The notes under the pieces: model-generated
The model's input: the letters and a program-made list of their open reading frames with translations, nothing else
The model's database searches: none
Told to the model about the DNA's origin: nothing
Position numbers and translations under genes: made by a program
Part shown: positions 8,507 to 23,470 of the stretch, in pieces
Position numbering within the stretch: the first letter of the stretch is position 1
Layout of the letters: every line of letters begins with the position of its first letter
NCBI RefSeq assembly: GCF_000720455.1
Contig: NZ_JOAK01000021.1
Coordinates: forward strand, 41,807 to 105,806
Reading direction: 5' to 3'
Source: Streptomyces virginiae
GTDB taxonomy: Bacteria > Actinomycetota > Actinomycetes > Streptomycetales > Streptomycetaceae
Length of the DNA stretch: 64,000 bases

Positions 8507-9426
8507 CCCGTGCGGCCGTCCCGGGCCGCCTTCGCGAGCGCGGCGAAGGCGGGGGTGGCGAGCGCCTGGGCCAGCTGCTCGCGCCAGTCGGGGAGCGGCT
8601 CCAGTCCGGCCTCTTCCTTCCACGCGTCGTGCGCGAGCACGCTGAAGGCGGGACGGACGGCGGGACGGACGAACGCCTCGGAGGTGGTCGGCCGGATCCG
8701 CTCGGGGTCCAGGCCGCTCAGCCGGTAGGTCTCGCGGGCCAGTCCCATCCAGGTGGTCCGGCCGCTCGCGGTGCCGTGGTAGATCCCGCCCATGGCCCAG
8801 CCCTTGAGGGCGGCCAGGCCGAGCTCGACCAGGTGGCGGGCGAGCGCCTTGGACCAGGTGGGCTGGCCGTGCTGGTCGTCGACCACGTCGAGGGTGTCGC
8901 GCTGGGCGGCCAGCTTCAGCATGGTGGCGACGAAGTTCGGCCCGTGCTCGCCGTACAGCCAGGCGGTCCGTACGACGTAACCGTCCTGCGGCAGCAGCTC
9001 GGTGACGGCCTGCTCGCCGACCAGCTTGGAACGCCCGTAGGCGTTCACCGGTCCGGTCACGGCGTCCTCGCGGTACGGCTCCGAGGCGTCGCCGGGGAGC
9101 ACGTAGTCGGTGGACACGTGGATCAGGCGCACATGGGCGGCGGCGCACGCCTGCGCGAGGACGCGCACGGCGGTGCCGTTGACGGCGGTCGCGGCCTCCT
9201 CGGCGGTCTCGGCGCCGTCCACGTCCGTCCAGGCGGCGCAGTTCACGACCACGGTGGCGCCCTCGACGGCCGCCCGGACGGCGGCCGGGTCGGTGATGTC
9301 GAGGTCGGCGCGGCGCAGGCCCACGGCCTCGATCCTGGCGCTCTTGAGGACGGCCAGGACGTCCTGGCCGAGCATCCCGCCGGCGCCGGTGACGAGCCAG
9401 CGCCCGGCCGACGAGTTGGTGCTCAC
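8503..9426 (-). CDS. rfbD: dTDP-4-dehydrorhamnose reductase
   Basis: Last step of dTDP-L-rhamnose synthesis, the NADPH-dependent reduction of dTDP-4-keto-rhamnose in the cytoplasm. 307 residues. The Rossmann motif GAGGMLG is at 14-20, STDYV at 105-109 and the catalytic YGRSK pair is Tyr130/Lys134. The GTG start at 9426 overlaps the rfbB stop by 4 bp (GTGA) and the gene is again coupled to the flippase. All four rhamnose genes are present in this locus, split between two divergent units. Confidence 0.95.
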   Translation of the reverse strand: MSTNSSAGRWLVTGAGGMLGQDVLAVLKSARIEAVGLRRADLDITDPAAVRAAVEGATVVVNCAAWTDVDGAETAEEAATAVNGTAVRVLAQACAAAHVRLIHVSTDYVLPGDASEPYREDAVTGPVNAYGRSKLVGEQAVTELLPQDGYVVRTAWLYGEHGPNFVATMLKLAAQRDTLDVVDDQHGQPTWSKALARHLVELGLAALKGWAMGGIYHGTASGRTTWMGLARETYRLSGLDPERIRPTTSEAFVRPAVRPAFSVLAHDAWKEEAGLEPLPDWREQLAQALATPAFAALAKAARDGRTG

Positions 9427-10400
9427 TTCTGCAGGGCCGCCTTCGCCTTCAGCGGCTCCCACCAGGCGCGGTTCTCGCGGTACCAGTCGATGGTGGCCTT
9501 GATGCCGTCCTCGAAGGTGACCTGCGGGGCGTAGCCCAGCTCCGCGCCGATCTTGCTGATGTCGATGGAGTAGCGCAGGTCGTGGCCCTTGCGGTCCTCG
9601 ACGTGCTCGACCATGTCCCAGCCGAGGCCCGCGGCTTCCAGCAGGACGCCGGTGAGCTCCTTGTTGGTGAGCTCGGTGCCGCCGCCGATGTTGTAGACCT
9701 CGCCGGCACGGCCCTTGCGCATGGCCAGGTCGATGCCGCGGCAGTGGTCGGAGACGTGCAGCCAGTCGCGGACGTTGCCGCCGTTGCCGTACAGCGGGAC
9801 CTTCTTGCCGTCCATCAGGTTCGAGACGAACAGCGGGATGACCTTCTCCGGGAACTGGTAGTGCCCGTAGTTGTTGGAGCAGCGGGTGACCACCACGTCC
9901 ATGCCGTGCGTGCGCGCGTAGGCCAGCGCCAGCAGGTCGGAGGACGCCTTGGAGGCGGAGTACGGGGAGTTGGGCACCAGCGGCCACTCCTCGGTCCAGG
10001 AGCCCTCGGTGATCGAGCCGTAGACCTCGTCGGTGGAGATGTGGACGAAGCGGCCGACGCCGTGCTTGCGGGCGGCGTCCAGCAGCACCTGGGTGCCGAC
10101 GACGTTCGTCATGACGAAGGGGCCCGCACCGGCGATCGACCGGTCCACGTGGGACTCGGCGGCGAAGTGCACGACCACGTCGTGGCCGGCCATCACCTGG
10201 TCGACGGCCTCGGCGTCGCAGATGTCGCCCTTGACGAAGCGGTAGCCGGAGTGGTCCGCGACCGGGGCGAGGTTGGCCTCGACGCCCGAGTAGGTCAGCT
10301 TGTCGAAGACGGTGATCTGCGCCGTGGCGTCTGCACCGAGCTGCTGGCGGACGAATTCTGAACCGATGAAGCCGGCGCCGCCGGTCACGAGGATGCGCAT
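9423..10400 (-). CDS. rfbB: dTDP-glucose 4,6-dehydratase
   Basis: Second step of dTDP-rhamnose synthesis, converting dTDP-glucose to dTDP-4-keto-6-deoxyglucose with bound NAD. 325 residues. NAD-binding GGAGFIG is at 7-13, the catalytic STDEVYG segment at 122-128 includes Asp124 and Glu125, and YSASK gives Tyr147 and Lys151. It is the first gene of the minus-strand glycan cluster. No ribosome site precedes the ATG. A TAGACT hexamer 9 nt upstream (10410-10415) suggests a nearly leaderless transcript. Confidence 0.97.
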   Translation of the reverse strand: MRILVTGGAGFIGSEFVRQQLGADATAQITVFDKLTYSGVEANLAPVADHSGYRFVKGDICDAEAVDQVMAGHDVVVHFAAESHVDRSIAGAGPFVMTNVVGTQVLLDAARKHGVGRFVHISTDEVYGSITEGSWTEEWPLVPNSPYSASKASSDLLALAYARTHGMDVVVTRCSNNYGHYQFPEKVIPLFVSNLMDGKKVPLYGNGGNVRDWLHVSDHCRGIDLAMRKGRAGEVYNIGGGTELTNKELTGVLLEAAGLGWDMVEHVEDRKGHDLRYSIDISKIGAELGYAPQVTFEDGIKATIDWYRENRAWWEPLKAKAALQK

Positions 10401-10481
10401 AATACGAAGAGTCTAGCCGCCTGCCGAACGTCACACGCCGGACGGTCGGACCGCCCCGGCCCTCTCGCATAGGGTTCACCC
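10401..10481. promoter_or_regulatory. Divergent promoter region between rfbB and rfbA
   Basis: 81 bp separate the two start codons. On the plus strand TAGGGT (10470-10475) sits 6 nt before the rfbA ATG; on the minus strand TAGACT (10410-10415) sits 9 nt before the rfbB ATG. Neither gene has a Shine-Dalgarno sequence, so both are probably leaderless or nearly so. I see no convincing -35 hexamer. Confidence 0.55.
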
Positions 10482-11357
10482 ATGCGTGGAATCCTTTTGG
10501 CCGGTGGCACCGGATCGCGACTCTGGCCGCTGACTCGGGCCGTCTCGAAGCAGCTGCTGCCCGTCTTCGACAAGCCGATGATCTACTACCCGCTCTCCAC
10601 CCTGGTGATGGCGGGTATCAGCGAAATCCTGATCATCACCACCCCTGAAGACCGTGACCAGTTCGAGCGCCTGCTCGGCGACGGCTCGCAGTTCGGACTG
10701 CGGCTGGAATACGCGGTCCAGGAGCGCCCCGAGGGCATCGCCCAGGCGTTCGTGCTCGGCGCCGACTTCATCGGCGACGAGTCGGTCGCACTGATCCTCG
10801 GCGACAACATCTTCCACGGCAGCGGCCTCGGCACCCGCCTCGCCCAGCACACGGACGCCAAGGGCGGCCGCGTGTTCGCGTACCCGGTGGCGGACCCGAC
10901 CGCCTACGGCGTCGTGGAGTTCGACGAGAAGGGCCAGGCCATCTCCATCGAGGAGAAGCCGGTCAAGCCCAAGTCCCGCTACGCGGTGCCGGGTCTGTAC
11001 TTCTACGACAACCAGGTCGTGGAGATAGCCAAGGGGCTCAAGCCCAGCGCCCGCGGCGAGCTGGAGATCACCGCCGTCAACGACGCCTACCTCCAGGCCG
11101 GCGAGCTGAACGTCACCATCCTCGACCGCGGCACCGCCTGGCTCGACACCGGGACCTTCGTCTCGATGGTCCAGGCCTCCGAGTTCGTCCGCGTGATCGA
11201 GGAGCGTCAGGGCTTCAAGATCGGCTGCATCGAGGAAGCGGCCTGGCGGGCCGGCCTCATCGACTCCGCCCAGCTGCGTGCGCTCGCCGAACCGCTGACC
11301 AAGAGCGGCTACGGCACCTACCTCCTGGCCCTGCTCGACGAGGAGGAGGGCAAGTGA
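10482..11357 (+). CDS. rfbA: Glucose-1-phosphate thymidylyltransferase
   Basis: First step of dTDP-rhamnose synthesis, joining dTTP and glucose-1-phosphate to give dTDP-glucose and pyrophosphate. 291 residues, normal for the family. The nucleotidyltransferase signature [14 protein letters not shown] is at 5-18, with [14 protein letters not shown] following, and LGDNIFHG carries the metal-binding Asp. It runs divergently from rfbB and overlaps rfbC by 4 bp (GTGA), so these two are translated together. Confidence 0.97.
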   Translation: MRGILLAGGTGSRLWPLTRAVSKQLLPVFDKPMIYYPLSTLVMAGISEILIITTPEDRDQFERLLGDGSQFGLRLEYAVQERPEGIAQAFVLGADFIGDESVALILGDNIFHGSGLGTRLAQHTDAKGGRVFAYPVADPTAYGVVEFDEKGQAISIEEKPVKPKSRYAVPGLYFYDNQVVEIAKGLKPSARGELEITAVNDAYLQAGELNVTILDRGTAWLDTGTFVSMVQASEFVRVIEERQGFKIGCIEEAAWRAGLIDSAQLRALAEPLTKSGYGTYLLALLDEEEGK

Positions 11358-11953
11358 AGTTCCGCGAACTCTCCATCGCGGGCGCCTTCGAGGTGACCCC
11401 GCAGCTGCACGGCGACCCGCGCGGCCTGTTCACCGAGTGGTACCGCTTCGACCGCCTGGCGGAGGTCGTCGGCCACCCGCTGAACCTGGCCCAGGCGAAC
11501 CTCTCCGTCTCCGCCGCCGGCGTGGTCCGCGGCATCCACTTCGCCGACGTGCCGCGCGGCCAGGCCAAGTACGTGACCTGCGTGCGCGGTGCCGTGCTCG
11601 ACGTCATCGTGGACCTGCGGGTGGGCTCCCCCACCTTCGGCAAGTGGGAGGGCGTGCGCCTCGACGACGTCGACCGCCGCGCCGTCTACATCCCCGAGGG
11701 CCTCGGCCACGGCTTCTGCGCCCTGACCGACGACGCGACCCTGTCGTACCTGTGCTCGGAGACGTACAACCCGACCGGCGAGCACTCGGTTCACCCGCTC
11801 GACCCGGACCTGGGCATCGAGTGGCCGGCCGACGTCCCGCAGCTGTCCGCGCGCGACGAGGCCGCCCCGTCGCTGGCCGAGGCCATCGCGACCGGGCTGC
11901 TCCCGGACCACGCCGCCTGCCTGGAGTTCACCGAGTCGCTCCGCGTGAGCTGA
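11354..11953 (+). CDS. rfbC: dTDP-4-dehydrorhamnose 3,5-epimerase
   Basis: Third step of dTDP-rhamnose synthesis, epimerising C3 and C5 of the 4-keto sugar. 199 residues with the cupin-like RmlC fold. The catalytic His62 lies in VVRGIHF, and the PEGLGHGF segment is at 114-121. The catalytic Tyr is probably Tyr132. GTG start at 11354 inside the end of rfbA. A strong hairpin follows. The epimerase could serve other 6-deoxy sugars, but the complete rfbABCD set argues for rhamnose. Confidence 0.94.
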   Translation: MKFRELSIAGAFEVTPQLHGDPRGLFTEWYRFDRLAEVVGHPLNLAQANLSVSAAGVVRGIHFADVPRGQAKYVTCVRGAVLDVIVDLRVGSPTFGKWEGVRLDDVDRRAVYIPEGLGHGFCALTDDATLSYLCSETYNPTGEHSVHPLDPDLGIEWPADVPQLSARDEAAPSLAEAIATGLLPDHAACLEFTESLRVS

Positions 11954-11976
11954 CCGGCTGCCGCACGCACGCAGAA

Positions 11977-12007
11977 AGGGCCGCACCCCGGACGGGGGTG
12001 CGGCCCT
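11977..12007 (+). terminator. Terminator after rfbAC
   Basis: A perfect 13-bp stem (11977-11989 with 11995-12007) with a 5-nt loop, followed by CTT. It lies 23 bp after the rfbC stop. Confidence 0.85.
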
Positions 12008-12058
12008 CTTCCGTACCCGGACCCCGGTGCCCCGGACCCGACGCCGGGGGAAAGCCGA

Positions 12059-12098
12059 AGGGCCCCGGCCCACCGCCGAGGCGATGGGCCGGGGCCCT
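12059..12098 (-). terminator. Terminator of the str operon (after tuf)
   Basis: A perfect 14-bp GC-rich stem (12059-12072 with 12085-12098) with a 12-nt loop, 48 bp beyond the tuf stop. Together with the rfbC hairpin it insulates the two converging units. Confidence 0.8.
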
Positions 12099-12146
12099 CC
12101 GGTACAACCAGGTGCTCGTCAACGAGCTACCAGGTCAGAACACGAA

Positions 12147-13340
<1,194 letters not shown>

Positions 13341-13420
13341 GGGGGTCCTCCTGGAGAGTGGTTCTGTACGCCTTACAGATCGGCGCCAGGTGATCTTTGC
13401 TGGGAAGCCGGCCGGTCCCC

Positions 13421-13449
13421 GGGGCAACGGGAGTGGCTCCTGTTGCCCC
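13421..13449 (-). other. Hairpin in the fusA-tuf spacer
   Basis: A 13-bp stem (13421-13433 with 13437-13449) with one G-U pair and a 3-nt loop. It sits 42 bp past the fusA stop and 80 bp before tuf. No T-run follows. It could be a partial terminator, a processing signal or an mRNA-stabilising element. Confidence 0.6.
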
Positions 13450-13491
13450 AGAGGCTGCCGGTGACAAGCCTAAAGCGTGTACTCCGAAGAG

Positions 13492-15624
<2,133 letters not shown>

Positions 15625-15663
15625 AAGGCTTCGGTCTTCTCTCGGTCTCGATGTGGGGTGGGA

Positions 15664-16134
15664 CTACCAGCGGTAGTGCGCGAAGGCCTTGTTGGACTCG
15701 GCCATCTTGTGCGTGTCCTCGCGCTTCTTGACGGCAGCGCCAAGACCGTTGGAGGCGTCGAGCAGCTCGTTCATGAGGCGCTCGGTCATGGTCTTCTCAC
15801 GACGGGCGCGGGAGTAACCCACGAGCCAGCGGAGGGCCAGGGTCGACTGGCGACCCGGCTTGACCTCGACGGGGACCTGGTAGGTCGCGCCACCGACACG
15901 GCGGGACTTGACCTCGAGGGACGGCTTGACGTTCTCCAGCGCGCGCTTCAGCGTGATGACCGGGTCGTTGCCGGTCTTCTCGCGGAGGCCTTCCATGGCG
16001 CCGTAGACGATGCGCTCGGCGGTGGAGCGCTTGCCGTTCAGGAGGATCTTGTTGATGAGCGACGTCACCAGAGGAGATGCGTAGACCGGGTCGATGATGA
16101 CCGGGCGCTTCGGGGCGGGGCCCTTACGAGGCAT
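15664..16134 (-). CDS. rpsG: 30S ribosomal protein S7
   Basis: Binds the 3' major domain of 16S rRNA and nucleates assembly of the 30S head. 156 residues, standard bacterial length, from [10 protein letters not shown] to AFAHYRW with the conserved [15 protein letters not shown]. The gap to rpsL is 2 bp, so coupling is likely. In enterobacteria S7 is the autoregulator of this operon. I did not recognise an equivalent site here. Confidence 0.98.
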   Translation of the reverse strand: MPRKGPAPKRPVIIDPVYASPLVTSLINKILLNGKRSTAERIVYGAMEGLREKTGNDPVITLKRALENVKPSLEVKSRRVGGATYQVPVEVKPGRQSTLALRWLVGYSRARREKTMTERLMNELLDASNGLGAAVKKREDTHKMAESNKAFAHYRW

Positions 16135-16136
16135 TC

Positions 16137-16508
16137 TTACTTCTCCTTCTTGGCGCCGTAGCGGCTGCGGGCCTGCTTGCGGTTCTTGACAGCCTGGGTG
16201 TCAAGCGCACCGCGGATGATCTTGTAACGAACACCCGGCAGGTCCTTCACACGGCCACCACGCACGAGCACGATCGAGTGCTCCTGCAGGTTGTGTCCCT
16301 CACCCGGAATGTAAGCGGTGACCTCGATGCCGGAGGTCAGACGCACACGCGCGACCTTACGGAGCGCCGAGTTCGGCTTCTTCGGGGTGGTCGTGAACAC
16401 ACGCGTGCAGACGCCGCGACGCTGGGGCGAGGCCTCGAGCGCGGGAGTCTTTGTCTTCTCGACCTTGTCCTGCCGGCCCTTACGGACCAGCTGCTGGATC
16501 GTAGGCAC
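16137..16508 (-). CDS. rpsL: 30S ribosomal protein S12
   Basis: Decoding-centre protein. 123 residues from the GTG at 16508, with GGAGAA 5 nt upstream; upstream in-frame extensions are leader. The conserved [13 protein letters not shown] carries Lys43 and the [12 protein letters not shown] loop carries Lys88. These are the positions where substitutions give streptomycin resistance, and both are wild type here. First gene of the str operon. Confidence 0.98.
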   Translation of the reverse strand: MPTIQQLVRKGRQDKVEKTKTPALEASPQRRGVCTRVFTTTPKKPNSALRKVARVRLTSGIEVTAYIPGEGHNLQEHSIVLVRGGRVKDLPGVRYKIIRGALDTQAVKNRKQARSRYGAKKEK

Positions 16509-16867
16509 TACTTCTCCGGTTTCTGTGTGCCGTGTAGTGAAGCTAACCTGGAACTTTGCCGACCCACGCGGTCGGGTGTGTCGGACCCTGCACACTTCCA
16601 CCGAGGTGAGAGGGGCACGGATCGCGGTGTGGTCTTCTCGGCTCACCGCGGGTCTTAAGCGCACGCGGGAGCCCAGGGCACACCCCAGGCACAAGGTCAG
16701 AGCGTACCTACCTCACAGAGGTAGGTCAAAACAAATGCCCAGCACGAAAACCCGCCGCGCGCAAGCGGGAGGGGGGCCGTTCGGCCCGGCGGCCCGCCCC
16801 GGCGCCCTAAACTGACACCTTGCCCGGGCGCTGGGCGCCCGCGAGTCGATCAGCAGGGAGCAGCACA
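16509..16867. other. Spacer between rpsL and the YfhO gene
   Basis: 359 bp without a gene. It holds the rpsL promoter and a leader of about 185 nt on the minus strand. A short GC hairpin near 16760 and the start region of the divergent YfhO gene complete it. I see no small ORF worth calling. Confidence 0.7.
16701..16729 (-). promoter_or_regulatory. rpsL (str operon) promoter with embedded inverted repeat
   Basis: Reading the minus strand, -35 TTGACC (16724-16729), a 17-bp spacer and -10 TACGCT (16701-16706). The spacer contains a perfect 8-bp inverted repeat CCTACCTC/GAGGTAGG with a 3-nt centre, overlapping the end of the -35. The site is about 195 bp upstream of rpsL. Confidence 0.75.
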
Positions 16868-19369
16868 TTGGGGACCGTGGCACCCGAGCCGACCACAGTC
16901 GACGCCCGGCCCCCGGCTCCGGACCGCCCGTCGGCCGTCCGCCGGTCCGTCGGCCGGTCCGTCCGCCGCTCGGTCCGCGGATCCGCCCGCCTGCGCGGCC
17001 CCCTGCTGGCCTTCCTCGTGACCGTGACCGCCTTCTGCGCGGCCTGGGTGGCGCGCGGCACGTTCCCCTTCGGCAACACCGGGCGGGCCGTCAACGACCA
17101 GGCCAACCAGTACGTGCCCTTCCACCGGGCGCTGTGGGACCTGGTCCACGGGCAGGCCGCCGGCGACCTGCTCTTCACCTGGCGCGGCGGATTCGGACAG
17201 CAGTTCCTGTCCGACTACCACACCTACCTCGGCAACCCGTTCTCCTGGCTGGCCGTCCTGGTCCCGCGCGCCCACGTCGACCTCGCCGTCTTCGCGGTCA
17301 CCCCGCTCACGATGGGCACCGCGGCCGCCGTGATGACGGTGTACCTCGGCAAGCTGCACGCCGGCCCGTGGTGGCAGCGCGGCGTGCTCGGCGCGACGTA
17401 CGGCCTGTGCGGCTGGGCGCTCAGCGACGCCTCGTACATCCCGATGTGGCTCTGGGGCCTGGTCGCCCTCCCGATGCTCGGCATCGCCGTCGAGTGGTGC
17501 CTGGAGGGGCGCCGCTGGCCGGGTGCGACCCTGCTGGTCGCGCTCGCCTGGTTCGGGAACTTCTACACCGCGATGATGGCCACGATGGCCGCCTGCGTTC
17601 TGCTGGCGATCCGCCTCGCCACCCGCGACACGACGGGCCGGGACCGGCTGCTGGCCCTGTGGCGGGCCGCGACGGCCGCCGGGACCGGGATCCTGCTCAC
17701 GCTCCCGCTGCTGCTGCCGTCGTTCCTGTCCAGCGGAGCCGCGCAGCCCACCAAGGCCGCCGCCTTCGACCCGGTACGGATCGAGGTCTTCTTCGCGGGC
17801 ATGCTGCCGGCCACGCACCTGTGGGGCGGCCGCCCCCGGCTCTACGTGGCCTCCCTCGGCCTGATCCTGGCCGGCTCCTTCCTCCTCAACACCGCCGTCG
17901 CGCGCCGCACCCGCCTGGTGTGGGCGGTCGCCACCGCGCTGGTCCTCGCCTCCTTCCAGTTCCCGCCCACGCAGTACGTGTGGCACGGGCTGGCGGTGCC
18001 GAACGGCAACCCGTACCGCGAGACCTTCGTCTTCAGCGGGATGGTGGTGGTCCTGGCCTGGCTGGCACTGGCCAACCGGCCGCGGCCGCGGCACCTGGCC
18101 CTGATGGCCGCCCTGCTGGTCGCCGCCACCTTCGTACTGCGCCGCACCGACGACTTCGGCGGCTGGACCTGGCCGGCGGTGCTCTGCGGCGGGGGCGTCT
18201 CGCTGCTGGCCCTGGTCCTGCTGCGGCTGGGCGAGAAGCGCCGCTTCCTGGTCCCGGTGGCCGCCGTGCTGATGATCGGCGTCGTCCTCGCCGAGTCCAC
18301 CGTGGCCGCGGCCGGCGCCGACGCCCGCCGGGCCCGCGAGCGCTGGGCGAAGCCGGTCGCCACCTCGAACCAGTCGATCGCCCGGCACTTCGACGCCGTC
18401 CGCGGCGTCGAGGACTGGCCCGCGTACCGCACCGACTCGGGCGCGCCGCAGACCGCGTACAACGACGCCCTGGCGCTGCGCGCGGAGGGGCCGCAGTACT
18501 ACAGCAGCTACCTCCCCGAGGCCACCTACCGGGCGCTGGAGCCCCTGGGATACGGCTTCAAGAACGACGGCCGGACCTTCTTCGGCTCCGACAACCCGGT
18601 GCTCGACGCGATCTTCTCGATCGGCGCGCGGGTCAGGCCGGGCACCGCCCCGAACAGCTGGACGAGCGAGAGGTTCCCGGCGCCCCCGCTGGTCACCGTC
18701 CGCACCGCCCCGTACGCCTCCCCCAACCCGGCCGGCAGCGTCTACGCCCGCCAGGAGACCGTCCTGGGCGCCACGGTCTACGAGGTCCCGCAGGTCACCC
18801 GCGGCGGCGACCCCGAGGTCCAGACGTACGCGGCCCGGTGCCGGCCCGGCTCCGAGGCCTACTGGTACTCCCCCGCCCTCTACGGCACCCTCCGCGCCGG
18901 CGACACCGAGAAGCCGCTGGAGGACGAGATGACGGGGGTGACCCCGCTCGGCGCCGTCCCCGCCTCCGGCAAGGTCGACGTCACCGTGCGGACCCGTACG
19001 AAGGGCGCCGACGCGGGCGCCCACCCGCTGGGCTGCCTGGACCGGACGGCCCTCGGCTCTGCCGTCGACCGCCTGAAGGCCACCGGCGCCACCGCGGTCG
19101 AGGTCGGCGGTCACTCGATCGAGGCCACCGTCCCCGCGAACACCCGGGGCACCGCGGTCATCGCCACCACCGCCGTCCCCGGCTGGAGCTGCTCGGCCCC
19201 CGTCAGGCCCTTCCACGGCCTCCTGGCCGTGGACCTCCCCCCGGGCACGGACAAGGTCTCCTGCACCTTCACCCCGAAGGGCCTCACCCCGGGCCTGGCA
19301 GCCGCCGCCCTGGCCCTCCTGACCCTCCTGGCGGTCCCGGCAGCCACCCGCTTCCGACGCCGGCGCTGA
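16868..19369 (+). CDS. YfhO-family polytopic membrane protein
   Basis: 833 residues from the TTG at 16868, which follows GGGAG by 7 nt; a GTG three codons later is also possible. After a Pro/Arg-rich cytoplasmic N-terminus, the first transmembrane helix is followed by a conserved extracellular loop with NDQANQYVPFHRALWD. A dozen or so helices fill roughly the first 500 residues. A soluble exported domain of about 290 residues and one final helix end the protein. The layout matches YfhO proteins, which in Firmicutes help glycosylate lipoteichoic acid and are GT-C-like. The function here is inferred to be sugar transfer outside the membrane. It stands alone between the str and rpoBC operons and shares a terminator with rpoC. 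Confidence 0.8.
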   Translation: MGTVAPEPTTVDARPPAPDRPSAVRRSVGRSVRRSVRGSARLRGPLLAFLVTVTAFCAAWVARGTFPFGNTGRAVNDQANQYVPFHRALWDLVHGQAAGDLLFTWRGGFGQQFLSDYHTYLGNPFSWLAVLVPRAHVDLAVFAVTPLTMGTAAAVMTVYLGKLHAGPWWQRGVLGATYGLCGWALSDASYIPMWLWGLVALPMLGIAVEWCLEGRRWPGATLLVALAWFGNFYTAMMATMAACVLLAIRLATRDTTGRDRLLALWRAATAAGTGILLTLPLLLPSFLSSGAAQPTKAAAFDPVRIEVFFAGMLPATHLWGGRPRLYVASLGLILAGSFLLNTAVARRTRLVWAVATALVLASFQFPPTQYVWHGLAVPNGNPYRETFVFSGMVVVLAWLALANRPRPRHLALMAALLVAATFVLRRTDDFGGWTWPAVLCGGGVSLLALVLLRLGEKRRFLVPVAAVLMIGVVLAESTVAAAGADARRARERWAKPVATSNQSIARHFDAVRGVEDWPAYRTDSGAPQTAYNDALALRAEGPQYYSSYLPEATYRALEPLGYGFKNDGRTFFGSDNPVLDAIFSIGARVRPGTAPNSWTSERFPAPPLVTVRTAPYASPNPAGSVYARQETVLGATVYEVPQVTRGGDPEVQTYAARCRPGSEAYWYSPALYGTLRAGDTEKPLEDEMTGVTPLGAVPASGKVDVTVRTRTKGADAGAHPLGCLDRTALGSAVDRLKATGATAVEVGGHSIEATVPANTRGTAVIATTAVPGWSCSAPVRPFHGLLAVDLPPGTDKVSCTFTPKGLTPGLAAAALALLTLLAVPAATRFRRRR

Positions 19370-19413
19370 CCCGCCGTCGCGCCCCCGGGGGACACCCCGG
19401 GGGACGCGGGCAC

Positions 19414-19459
19414 GAAGAAGCCCCCCGCCACTCCTCTCGGAGCAGCGGGGGGCTTCTTC
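19414..19459. terminator. Bidirectional terminator between the YfhO gene and rpoC
   Basis: A perfect 15-bp stem (19414-19428 with 19445-19459) with a 16-nt loop that holds a further 4-bp stem. TTCTT ends the right arm and AAGAA opens the left, so it can act on both strands. It sits 44 bp past the YfhO stop and 11 bp past the rpoC stop. Confidence 0.9.
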
Positions 19460-19469
19460 TTACGAGTTC

Positions 19470-23369
<3,900 letters not shown>

Positions 23370-23431
23370 TGTGCGTCAATCCCTCTTTCGGGGTCGTGTC
23401 TCTTGATCAGTGGTCTGAACGGTCCCGGGGA

Positions 23432-23464
23432 TGACGGGGGGCTCTGTTCGTGAGCCCCCCGTCA
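23432..23464 (-). other. Hairpin in the rpoB-rpoC spacer
   Basis: A perfect 13-bp stem (23432-23444 with 23452-23464) with a 7-nt loop, starting 7 bp after the rpoB stop. There is no T-run. As rpoC must be expressed from the same transcript, it is more likely a partial terminator or a processing/stability element than a full stop. Confidence 0.65.
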
Positions 23465-23470
23465 GGCCCG

